Assembly (NCBI RefSeq): GCF_022581195.2
Contig: NW_025899711.1
Location: 62,001 to 126,000 of the forward strand
Reading direction: 5' to 3'
From: Helicoverpa zea
Lineage: Eukaryota > Arthropoda > Insecta > Lepidoptera > Noctuidae
Length of the DNA: 64,000 bases
Translations under genes and position numbers: made by a program
Part shown: positions 51,096-63,200 of the stretch, piece by piece
Position numbering within the stretch: position 1 is the first letter of the stretch
Layout of the letters: the number at the start of each line of letters is the position of its first letter
The notes under the pieces: generated by a model
Seen by the model: only the letters and a program-made list of their open reading frames with translations
Databases searched by the model: none
Told to the model about the DNA's origin: nothing

Positions 51096-51639
51096 ACTCG
51101 TTAGTTTGACAGTTAACCCGGTTTGTCCGTCAATCATCTTTGTGCCAGGACGATGTGAATATACTACGTTTGCCTTGCCTACCCTGCTCTGAAATATTGT
51201 CTTCTACGTCGCAGCATACAATTAGGCCTAGAAGGTATAAGCATTTTTAAAACCCGATGCAAAAAAAGCGGTGTTATAAGCTCGACCGATGAACAGATTT
51301 TGATATTTTAGATGCAAGTTGATCTCTCAGCGTTGGTTCTTGCACGTGTCTTCAAATTTGTCTTAAAGTTAAGTAATAAGTATTTCAAAATTTAAGTAAT
51401 AAGTTATTTCTTTTTTAATGGCTGAGCGGTCCAATTTACTAGATTCATTACTTACCCATGTTGTACATTACATAGGGTTGCAATAGAATATCACATGAAG
51501 GTGGGCACTCCCTCATAAACTATTATAAATATTGGAGGCTATACATTTTTTTCACATCATATTTATTCAATGCTTGAGTTAGACAAGTTACGTAGGGCGA
51601 GTGCTAGCTAGCATGTGGTGGATTTTATAAATCATTTTT

Positions 51640-51910
51640 AAATGTAATTTTATTTTATGACAATATTGCGTATTGCATACTGCAATACTCACTGTACTTC
51701 GTTGAAAGGTTCTTTTAACCTACAGACAGACATGTGTTGCTGGGGAGTTTGTTGCGCCACTTCTTCTTCCCAGCAAAAACACATAGGAAGTGGTGAAGGG
51801 TGGGCGTTTTGGGGGCTGTCTTATATAATTTTTTTTTTCTGACGTTCGAAAAGTGCTGTTTTGCAGCCAAGTTTGAATAAATGAGTTTTGATTTTGATTT
51901 TGATTTTTCA
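51640..51910 (+). mobile_element. LINE 3'-end fragment with (GATTTT)n tail
   Basis: GACGTTCGAAAAGTGCTGTT, TTGCAGCCAAGTTTGAATAA and a tail of GATTTT repeats match the 3' end of a lepidopteran non-LTR element. The upstream part, with CCACTTCTTCTTCCCAGC, is also typical of it. No intact reverse transcriptase frame. Confidence 0.65.
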
Positions 51911-53980
51911 GCATAAATAAAATACTGATGTTGATATTTAATGGTAGGTACACAAAATAAATATATCGAATATGTTTCAACATAATTTTTAATCCATTAA
52001 ACAAATTAACAGGTGCTTACGCGTAAAACACATCGTCACCGCATCCACACAGTGAAACTTAAAACATTTTGTTCGTAAGTTATAAATACTATATACCAGA
52101 ATATTATTTATAAAAGAAATAGTGCCACAAGAGACTTTACACCAAGAAATACCATTACCGCAGAAATATTCAAATAAAAATAAACAATACAAATACATTT
52201 AATTAATAATAAAAAGTAAAATTGCACTTAGGGAGACAGTTTTCGAATGAAAACTCTATTCAACTTATATAATAATAGTTTTTCTATAATAAATGCAAGA
52301 TTTTTGGGTGGCATGTCATATTTTATTATGGTTGCGAGATCGACTATAATTTCTGGATTACAACGCGAAATTCTTGTCAAAATATATAAATGTTTGTGCG
52401 TCCGTCTGAAATCTACTGAATTGCTATACAAAATAAGGGTATATAATATAACAAGCAAGGCCAGGTATGCATGCGTGACATTGCCTAGACATGTCTATTT
52501 TAAGGTGCCTATCCATGTTTCACAAGAGGTATTACCAAAAATGGTATAACTACGAAATAATAAACAAAATCAGACAGCCTATGGATATTATACATTCCAC
52601 ACACACTGTTTTGTTACTAAATCAAAAAAATATACTAACAAGTCGATCTCTATAACCATTTCTCAATCTAGCTAAAAACTTATCTAAACCTATCTATTCA
52701 TAGCTAAAGATGGATACAATTAATATTGAGCAATATTAATATAAATGCTTAAATAAATGCAAAATTTTCATTTGAAATTAAGAATCTATTACATAGAACT
52801 CATTGGTGTCTGAACAAACGTATGATACAATAATGTCGTTAACCTACATCTGAAATATTGTAAATATACAAATTATATAAAATATTTATCTTAATTTTAA
52901 ACGATTTTACCAACTTAGAACGCAGTTAAACGATGTCGGGGAAATTCTACATACCAAAGTTGGTCTAACCGTTATTACAACTAGACATTTATAACAGTAA
53001 AGCACAGTAGTCGGCATAACTATTATTTTATTTAATGAAACCAGTTCAACTCGAAAATTGAATATAAATTATTCATTGATGAATATTGATCCTATTATTT
53101 AAATAGAAACAAAAACTGATACTAGAAATTTAAATCAACTTAATAATGTAAAGCCAAATGGATTTGATAAAATAACTTTAAGTTATACAAATTATTAAAA
53201 TCATAAAGATTGAGCAGGTACCTACTGATGTAGTATGGTTAAAGCCTCACAGGTTTCAGTAGGTACCTAAAGATATAACAAATAACAATGATTCCGAAAT
53301 TATCGAAATCAGTGTTATTTTGAATGTAGGAGCTCCTTTAGACACGATTAGTGCTAAACTGGATAAAAAAAACTCGCTATCGAATTGAAATTAACTAAAA
53401 CTTATTCTAATGGCATGACTCGACGTTTATTCTTATCCTCTAGACACTAAAGAACACGACAATGATAATAAGTTAGTCAATAAAAACGTAGAAAAATTCT
53501 GTACAAAACTTATCGGTATACACATGTATAATATTCACAAAAGTGAAAAATTCAATATCAGGTTCTCAGGACTTAGTCCGTAGCACGACCTAGCACCATT
53601 ATTTAAGGCGACTTTACTTATACTATAACATAAATTATAAGCATGCTTTAAATAATTTTCTGCGAGTCTAACATCTAATACATGGATGCAACTGACCTTT
53701 CGATTCCAATTGAGGGTACAATTCTAAATTCAGGTATCTAACTCTAATTAGAAGAAATTATTTCTTCGATATTATACACAGATGACATAGAAGACAAGGA
53801 ATGCTAACATAATATAAAACACAAAGGAAATATAATTGAATATTAAGCATCTAAGAACAGTCTTCGGTAGGATTCGATTACTACAGGGAAGGGAAGGAAT
53901 GGAAAACACACAGGAGCAGGATTTTTTTTTAATATTTAGCATCTAAGTACAGTCTTCGGTAGGATTTTATTAGGTTGGTA
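51911..53980 (-). other. Probable 3' UTR and tail-to-tail intergenic DNA downstream of gene B
   Basis: AT-rich DNA between the gene B stop and a LINE remnant at 51.9 kb. Several minus-strand AATAAA hexamers (TTTATT on the plus strand, for example near 53026 and 53425) could end the transcript. Overlapping short open frames on both strands near 52.2-52.5 kb show no protein-like features. No other gene is supported. Confidence 0.35.
53846..53967. repeat. Short tandem duplication next to the gene B stop
   Basis: A block of about 29 bp starting AGCATCTAAG(A/T)ACAG and continuing TCTTCGGTAGGATT occurs at 53846 and again at 53938, a spacing of 92 bp. The second copy ends about 14 bp from the gene B stop codon, so the duplication lies in its presumed 3' UTR. 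Confidence 0.8.
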
Positions 53981-54220
53981 TCAACCGTCACGGGAATGAT
54001 GTGGATGAGGTTGTGATCCAAGGAGTCTTAAAGCCATCCACGCAGCTAGGGAATGTGACGCTGGGGCCGGAGACACAGGAATGGGAGGTTGGACTGCCAT
54101 TCGAGATCGAAGTTTCTGCAGCATGACAGCCGCGGCAAGTGCAGCACCCGCAGCGGCGCCGGCCGCTGACGCGAACAGGGCACCGAAGCTAACTGCTCCC
54201 ATACAGATTCCGTAAACGAC
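53981..54220 (-). CDS. Gene B last coding exon: transmembrane helix and cytoplasmic tail
   Basis: Acceptor ctattaacttcag before 54220; stop at 53983-53981. It reads VVYGICMGAVSFGALFASAA, then an Ala/Gly-rich hydrophobic run to AAAVMLQKLRSR: a single membrane-spanning helix closed by basic residues. A tail of about 40 residues rich in Pro, Ser and His follows. The Met at 54202 is internal. The phase 0 junction with the previous exon gives IREE|VVYG. Confidence 0.9.
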   Translation of the reverse strand, partial: VVYGICMGAVSFGALFASAAGAAAGAALAAAVMLQKLRSRMAVQPPIPVSPAPASHSLAAWMALRLLGSQPHPHHSRDG

Positions 54221-57200
54221 CTGAAGTTAATAGAAAGAAATAATTAATACCACGGTTAAAGTAAAGAAGAATGATACAAATTTCAAAATTTGACTTTTTT
54301 GACGATTCAGCTTTTCAGCCTTTTAAATATATGCCTTCAGCAATGCTGAATTATGGTCTGCTTAAATAAGTTGCGTATACAATTGAATCTACAATTACCT
54401 CTTCACGAATCCTTCCGCTAAACACAGTGACAGGTTCGGTTCTCGAAGGTCCGAAAGCCAAATCAGCTTCAGATACAACTTCGTATATACCCGAAACGCC
54501 AACATCAGCAGACCTAGCATCGCGGACAGTTCTTCGTTTGCGAAGAGACCTGGGACCAGCTACAGCAGGACCTGGTGCCTTGGCTGGGACTACACCATCA
54601 CCAGATGGTTCGGGAACTTGGTTGCCAAGGTTACGAGGTCCGTGGGGGAAGCGTTCGCGATCGATGTTCGAGGGACGGTCCTGGAAAGAAAAATAACCAT
54701 TAAAAATGATGTGCAAAGTACGAGAAACAGCGCGCAATCAAAGAACTTGCATCTTACAATATAGAGCACAGTTTTATCATTTTAAGCATCCCACATATAA
54801 GGTAGTTAAAGAGTGCTTACAGTAAAAGGTCTAGCGAGGGCTTCGACCAACTCTTCCACAGCAGACATGTGATCACTTTCAGGTTCAATAACAGGCGCCG
54901 GGGCTCTCTGTGGTAGCGGAGCCGGAGCCAGCACCACATCGCCTGACACTTCATCACCAAACGCTTCTTCTAAAGGAAGACGGGCCTCGTCTGATATGTC
55001 CGATAGACCACCATCTTCAGCTGATGAATCACTGCAAAAATATTTCGAAATTATTAACAGGAATGTTGCCGTTAATTTTATGCACATATTAGTTTCTCTT
55101 ATCTTAATAGAATTAAAACATAATTTATGATTTACAATCCTCCGTTTAGAGAAGATTTGCGAGCCATATAATTTATTTTGATTTATTATAATGATTTAAA
55201 TACTTAAGTGCTACTTGTCTAGGTTTTAAGTGAACATAAATTATACGTAAATGGATATCTCTTTTCATGTGACATGCAGCTATGCAAACGGAAACGGGCT
55301 AATTAAAGGACTTGACTGACTTGCATAAAATTACTGTCGTTTCTAAACCTATCAGTGATTAGTTTTCTAGCTAATAATTAAGAGATGAGATGGCTCATCA
55401 AGATTAGAATGCGTATTTTTGTTTTTGCAATTTATGATTAGCTACATCTGCGCGACTTAACTCATTTTCCACCTTCTTTCTATTACAATAAGGTATACAT
55501 CAGCTTGTACATACTTTATCTCGTTGTGATCTTGATGAGTCCTATCGTCTTTTCTGTCCAAGGCGCCGTGTCTTTGAGGAGTAACTCCGGCCAACTGACA
55601 GTGGTCCAAACAGCCGTGCCTGCAGATTTCCACCTTACACCTGATGTGGACGCTGAGGGCATCAGGGAACTTGAAAGCGTGGAAGAATGCGTACGTAATG
55701 ACGGTGGCCCGTTCATCTACTGCTTTTGCTTTCAGGAATCTGGAATGGAAATTATTCCCACATTAAAGTTACGTAGTTGAATGATACAAAGCATGGAGAG
55801 ATAAGTGAGATCAGATCGAGACACAGCTCCTCGCTTTGTCCACAAGTAAATTAGTCATAGCTTTAGTAAAATCTTAACATGCATCACTAAAAGCACCAAC
55901 TTCAACGGTGCATCCTTCCAACGAACTCTCCAATGACACCGATGTGAAAACCTAGATAAGACCGTCATATATAAGCGTCGTACCTTGATATCATCTTAGG
56001 CCGCAGCACGCATCCATATTCATCTGACAGTTGAATCACATGGCCGGAGCCATCTGACGCAGCACACGACTTCACTCGCATGTCGAATTCACCTGGAAGA
56101 TAAGGAAATGTGTCCTTAGAAACTGTTTAGTTCTCACTTATTGGGTACAATTGATGGGACTGCCTTGTTTGTTGGTGTTGGTTAGAATTATGGCTTATTG
56201 TATGTACTTGATATTATGCTGAGGGAGTTATCGGTACTTGAAAATAAGGAATATATTAGTTGCACAGGTCGAAAGCTACGGCAGTGGTAGTGTTGAATTT
56301 TAATTGACTGCAGGAAAAGTTAACTACTAATTAAACCGTAGTCTATAAACTTGTTTCAAATATCGTTTGTTTATAAAGTGTAAAAAAATTAAGACAATAA
56401 GGTATTCAAGATCCCCAAAGACTAGGTAAAGTACACCACAATACATTAGTATAAGAGCAACTTGAGAGTTCATAACCGCTATCAAAATGCAAGACCTCAG
56501 CACACAAGTACGTATTTTGCATAATAACATACTAACGCCAGACAGCAAATATACAAATTCCTGACATAATACTTGTAAGTGGAGTCTAAACAACGAACAT
56601 AAACAGAGATCGTTTAACCTAAAGGATTAGGAAACACTTGGTGAGTCAACAGATAATCCATTAAACGAAGAAAGCTTCGCACGTACTCAGACGACCTTAA
56701 AATATTTCGCAAATATTTTAGATTGCTAATTTTACTTTATAAATGTATGAATTTGGTTATTGATAGAAAATGTTTTAAAATTAAGTCTGGTGAAATTGGC
56801 CATGCATAAAAACGGTATAGTAATAATACCTACAAAAAATGCATTAGAAGCAGATAATGTCTTTAAGGATTTTAAAGCTTTAGGGCCTTACTACAAAAAC
56901 TTTAAACCCTGTTTTACACTTGTCTAATAAAATTTTGGCTGCAAAATGAACCATATGTCAACGTCATAATTTGACATTTTTTTAGACAAGTCTTAAACTG
57001 ACGTTAAAAAGTTTTTGTGGTAAGACGGTTAGAGTTTCAAAAACTACTTTTAGGTGTTTTAGTAGATCGCTTCTAAGATTAAGTTCAAATAATAAAGATC
57101 ATTCTCACTGTTCAAAATAACTCTCCATAAAGTTGTTCGATTTATTCTAAGGTTATAATATGACCACTAAAGTTTTAGACATTACGAGAAATATATTTGA

Positions 57201-60200
57201 TGGTTATACGTGAATTGATGACCATAAAAGGTGAAGTAACTGAGATTTTCCATAAATTGCTCGAATGCTTCATTCATGTGCTAAGTAGTGTAATTAATGG
57301 AGGTGAAGTAATTAAACTCGGCGCGAAATCAAGATTCGGCCGTATAAGGCTTAATTCACAAAGCGCATTTCACGTAACATTGTGTGAAAAGCGCATAATA
57401 TGGCGATAACTTATAATACAATAACGACTATTAGTCACGGATAGAAATAGAGATAAAGACAGTCTCAATCGCCAAGTCATAAAATAGTATACATTGATCA
57501 AAATGTTTTTGAACCAACGCAACGTAATGACATCTTAAAAACCCACCCACACTGTGTCGCACGGAAACAAGAATGAATTGATGCATTAGCGTTTGTTGTC
57601 ATCTAATAAACTTAGAGGTGTTCAAAGTAATATTTATAAACACGAAAGGTAAAACTAATATTTGGAAGATATAAACCTGGTAAAGGAGGCCCCATCGCAT
57701 CACAAAAATAGATACCGACATAAACAATGTAAAAGAACCACGCTTACATCCTAAAACTAATTGTCTAAGTAAGTACAAGATTACATTAGAACCATTAATC
57801 ATTGTCAATTAAATAAAAGAACTCATAACGCACGAATGCGAACTGCTATTGATTCAATTGAAACGAAATTAATGGATTCCCATTGTGAAATGACTATTGT
57901 TCATCAGTGGGATCGCAGAAATGTTGTAGAAACGGATTTTGATATAACGGTAAATGTTAAAGCTAAAAGTAGCTTATTTGTCTTACGAAATCTTTTAAAT
58001 TAGCATGATGATTTGGTTGCTTGAAAACTTACCGTTTTATTGAGAGTTCAAAATGTTGAATTGACAATTGTTAATGTTGGAATTGATATCAAATTAACAG
58101 TCAATGTTCATAGAGTCAGTGATTTTATGACCGATTTTCTGGATATGAAACCGACTACTTCCATTTAAAACAACCATGCCGAAGCAACCAAGCTAACGTA
58201 GGTGGGCACTTTATATGTCGAGTGGTGTCCGTCCAGTTAACCCTTGACCCTACTAGCTGGCCGAGAGAAAAGATAAAATATACATAGCAGCATAAAATTT
58301 GAATATTTACGTTAATATCTACGCTTGAATAGAGTCTGATTCATTTAACTTTATGAGTTTCGTACGCTGAATCAATGTTTATGTCCCGACCGTGAACATT
58401 AATTGAATAGATACTCGTTCATAAGTCAGTTACAATACCTATTGATAATAACTTTTTTAAACGTGAATACATGTCTTGCATTTGTCTAACGCTGCAGTTT
58501 GATTGTCCATTAAATTAATGATTGCATTATTTTAATTAACTGTTTCAAATTCAAAGAAATCCAGAGAATTGAGTATGTGTTTAAGATTTTGGAATTGATT
58601 ATATAAAACTACTGATATAACTTTATATCTGCTTAAAAATTCTTCACAAACCAAGGAATACGACAAACGTCTTTGAGTTCTATAGCGTCTATATATAAAA
58701 TATACTTGAACGTCGTTTAAAAGTGATCCATGAGATGGATCCAGTCTTGAGTCCCATAGTTGCAGGCCCGTTAAGCAAACTCATTCGTACATATTTGTCG
58801 AGTTCACTTTTTACAATTACCTCGTACCGTTAGGTCGTGTAAACACCGTCATTACCCTGCTAGTGAATTTACGAGTTTTGGTGTTAACTTGTCTCATATG
58901 ATTGTATGTCGAAGGAAGTTTGCCTTTATTGTTTGATCAAGTTGAGGAAGTTTAAATATTTTTGGGGTCATTTTCTCAACTTTTTAATCAAAATCATATT
59001 ATTTAGGTACCTCCAAATTGGATTCTCGTCTTCATTCATAAATGTTCTAATCAAGTTTTGACGTCATTAACAAATTCATCATAAAACAAATTAACTACGT
59101 AAAATTGTATTTCGTCGTCTATCAGGAAACCGTTATCATATTCACGGACGACCTTTGTGACTCGAGAACGTGGGCGAAACCAATATAATGTCAATAGTAT
59201 TGAAAGCTTCTCGCAGTTTGTAAGGGACAATTGTTTTTTATATGTAGAGGTCTGTCGTCAGACAGAATATTTTTTATGACGGCTCTTCCAGTATTGAATA
59301 GAATTGGAATTGGTTTTATGATTTGTACCGGCTATCTGCATGTTATTTCTATTTATATTGAATTTTAACATTTATAGTTCGGCCATTCAGAGAATGCGTT
59401 CCTGACACGTCGCGATTGAACTGACGACGTAACTTTGCAATGGCGTTGCAGTTACGATAAAAATATTTTTGCTGGTTGTTTACCGTTTTAACAATTGAGG
59501 AGCATTAAAACAACATTATTATATCAATAATCAATGAATGTTATAATTTTGTGCCAAACTGAGTGTCAAATAACTTGGTAAACAATATTTTTCTAAATCT
59601 ATACTGCGCTATTACAAGGTTATGTCAGCGGTTTATATTTTGTAGTGCTGTGCTAAAAATAACAGGCAAGTATCGTAATCTGTTCTTATACAGTTATAAT
59701 ATAAAATAATACGTTTTGATTTTCTTTTTAAGAATTGGAAAATAATGGACTATAAGACTTAATTATAACTTTTATGAAATATAAAAATAAAACTATGACC
59801 AAACCGCATTTTTATACTTAGATTAAAAATGGTAACCCCAAATGGCGTTATGGGCCGCCATTTTGTGACGCTAAAACAGTCGTCCGTTGTCGTTTCGTGC
59901 GCATAGACCACGTTTTTCAAGTGTTTTCGATCTGTTTTTATTTGATTACCCGGCTTTTGTTAGACCGAGATATCAGGATTGATTCTGTTATTGATAATAA
60001 TATAATTATACATGTAGGCGAAGATGATGATGAAGACACCACCTCCTCAAGCAAATCGGAGTCTGATTAATATTCTGTTCGCACATTCAATTCAATGTAC
60101 TTGTAACAAAGAATAAATAAAACAATTTTATTATATGAATATTACCTTTTTTTGGTTTCCACTTAAATAACTAAAATATAAAACAAATGATTCCGCCAAT

Positions 60201-63200
60201 TTAAAACGAAAATAATCTTAAAATAATGCGGCGGTTCATTTTGAAGGAACGGTAACGAACTCAGTGTTATGTTGTGCCCATCACTAGTCGTGACTAACTG
60301 ATAGGTGTCAGGAACGCATTCTCTGAACGGCCGAAGTATAATAGAAAACTACAAACGGTAAATAGATGGTTTACGTTTTATTTATGGTATAGTATGTGAA
60401 CACACGGATTATATAATCACGAAGGTTGCAATTTCAGAATGGATAATTTAGAATGTCGCTCGCAATTTTATACTATTGCTAGAACGAGTAGATCAGAAAA
60501 TACTTTTGTGTGCGTCACAGTACCGCACACCGGTGAAATTTCATCTTTAGGATTAGGTAGTAGGTATAAATATAATATTGGAATCGGCAAAAAAAATCTA
60601 GTTTGTTGATTAATCCCCACAAAGTAGTTAAATAGGTAACTACTCATAAACTAACTTTAAGTTTTATATTTAAGTTACACTTTCTTTCACGCATTAACTT
60701 TAGAAGTTTGTTTAATTGTGTTTTTAATGCTTTATTGTACGTTAATGTGTGTATTACAGCCATTTAAATTAAAAGCGGAGTTTCTACTTTGCTGTACGTA
60801 AGTATTATGGCTAAACTAACGCTAGCAAAAATAAACACTTTGGGAACTTGATACTTTGAATTTTCTTTGAGGCTTGTATTACCACTTGTACGGTGTCAAT
60901 AATTGACTGTATGATTTTCTATGAAAAAACTATAAAATTTGTGTTCCTCTATAATAAACTCCAAAACATTTTTCAACAAACTGTTGACGAATTTTATTGC
61001 TCACTTTATTCACTTGTTGCAGCTCCATAAAAATGTCATATTTGGATATAAAAATATTATGTATTTTTAACGACCTCGCTAGCAGTGTTTGTATACAAAA
61101 TAAAAGTTTTATAGTTCATCATGATTACAGCCAATCAGTTGTCAAAATAGCTAACAAATCATAAAAATTAGACATTCCGTTATATTTTTGACGTAAAATT
61201 ACCAAAAAAGTGTTTGTGAGTTTCCCTTAATATCTCAGTTCTACGTCATATAACCATATTTGGTGAAATACCTCATATGCGCATGAGTTTACGATCCCAC
61301 GCACTAGAAAAGCTAACGAGCCAAAGTTACACGCACCACGGAAACGACAGCTATAAAAAATTGATGAATAATATTAGAGAAATATAATTTTTGCGTTTCC
61401 TAAGAAAACAATAGGCTATTCTAGACACGGTTCCTTTATAACTTGCGGGTAATTATGAACTGCACAAATGTATGGTTAACTCGAGTATTAAAGAGTAACA
61501 GTTACATTTTGATTGCGATAATTTTGACACGGTTCGCGTAGAAATTACGAGCGCGCTCTTTTGAAGAAGAGTAAGTACTCACTCGTAAGTTATAAAAGTT
61601 TTAAATGCTTTTGAAATGAACCCATACGTGGTAAACGACAATACATTAAATTCACACAATTCTGTACTAGCATCGTGGACAAAATTATCGCTATATCCAA
61701 TTGTATTACCTACTAGCCGTTCCCCGCGGTATTACCCGCGCCCGGTGTATTTTTTGCCGCTCTGGTACATGGTAAGCAGTAGCGTCTACCTACACTTGGT
61801 ATTGGTATACTCATATAAGTTATGCTACCCTGGTACATGGTGAGCAGTTGCATCGAAATTTCGTTATTGGTATACTTTACTAAGGTGAATTATGCTGTCC
61901 TAGTACTTTACTTTTATTGTTCTGCGGCATTCCGTAAGTTGGTTTTTGTCTAATCACTCCCGTCCCGGGAATCTTACTCGCAATTTTTTTTTCCTTATTT
62001 GCTCACCGTTTAGACCTACCCTGGACTACGACAAACATTTTAAAACTAAAATCAGCTCAATCGACCCAGCCGTTCTCGAGTTTTAGCGAGACTAACGAAA
62101 AGCAATTCATTTTTATATATCGCTCACCTAGCAGTATAATGACACATCTACTTTTTTCTTATTTTACAGAAATGAGGGTCAAACATTTTGCAAACGTTTG
62201 AAACGAGGTTATGATGATTTTATATTTTATCTTAGATGTTATGGTTTTAACAACTAACGCCGTGCCGTTTTACCACTTTATAAATTATACACTTTTAAAC
62301 ACTTAGGCCTTAAAAACCCAATTTCGCTTTTTTTGTAAATGTGCCATTATACTGCTAGGTGAGCGATATATAGATTTGTTAAATAAGGGAGATTAAGTAG
62401 AGTGTCTTACCTCGATAATCGTTGATGGCGACAACCAGCGTGAGGGTGGACCCTAAAGGGACTATCCCTGACACCGGGGCCGCCCAAGGTCCCTTCCCTG
62501 CTTGAATCTCCATCCAACAGTCCACATTGTCCCCTAAAAATACAGAGGAAATATAAACTGAATATTGCACAACATTTTTGCAGCGAGCAAATTAAAAAAA
62601 TAAAAGATTTGGCTCTAAGGAAATATTACACATCCAAAGTAAACTATTTTCTCTTGCGCACAATATAAGCAGTTTTAACGGACTTTATTAATTAAAAAAT
62701 ATTAGTACATTTTTCAAGTGCATTTCGGCCTAAAAGTTCCCAAAAACTTGATAACTTTACTCTTTGACAGGAACTATGTTGTTTAATATCAATCGCGATA
62801 TCGAATTGCAAAAATGTTAATTCGCGCAGCTTTACTATTTTAATAAGTTAATTTTAAAAATAATTAGTCCTTTATAATCTTATTCTTTAATAACACGTTT
62901 TTTTAATAATTTGTCCTGTATTATTTCTTACCTCTAAAATCTAACTGCACGACATCCAAATCGGCGATAACCATGGGAGGTTTGGAAGCGGTTTTCTCGT
63001 AATCGTTGAACCATTCGCACCGCAGCCTCTTTGCTTCGTCCCACACTTCAAGCAGGTCCTTGTCATATTGCACAACCACCGTATTCTCGTAGAACTGCCC
63101 GTGAAGATCTGGAATAAGGAGTTTTGACATGAATAGGTATTTTACGTTCCCTTTTATTTTATTTTATTTTTTGTGAATGTATGTAGAAATTATGTCAGAA

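Larger units (their letters stand above)
56093..62410 (-). other. Large intron of gene B
   Basis: A 6.3 kb intron inside the ZP-C coding region, bounded by gtaaga (62410) and cttatcttccag (56093). It holds two MITEs, the 960-bp TIR element and a retroposon fragment. The remaining sequence is AT-rich, without genes. Confidence 0.85.

Noticed and set aside
52228..52549. Opposed frames of 76 and 100 codons downstream of gene B
   Set aside because: Low-complexity hydrophobic composition on both strands and no homology signal that I recognise; likely 3' UTR or intergenic DNA.
54427..54696. Plus-strand 89-codon frame
   Set aside because: Antisense shadow of a gene B exon (54680-54399).
55505..55780. 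Plus-strand frame resembling a small secreted cysteine-containing protein
   Set aside because: The opposite strand carries a conserved ZP-C exon with matching splice phases; the plus frame is its shadow.
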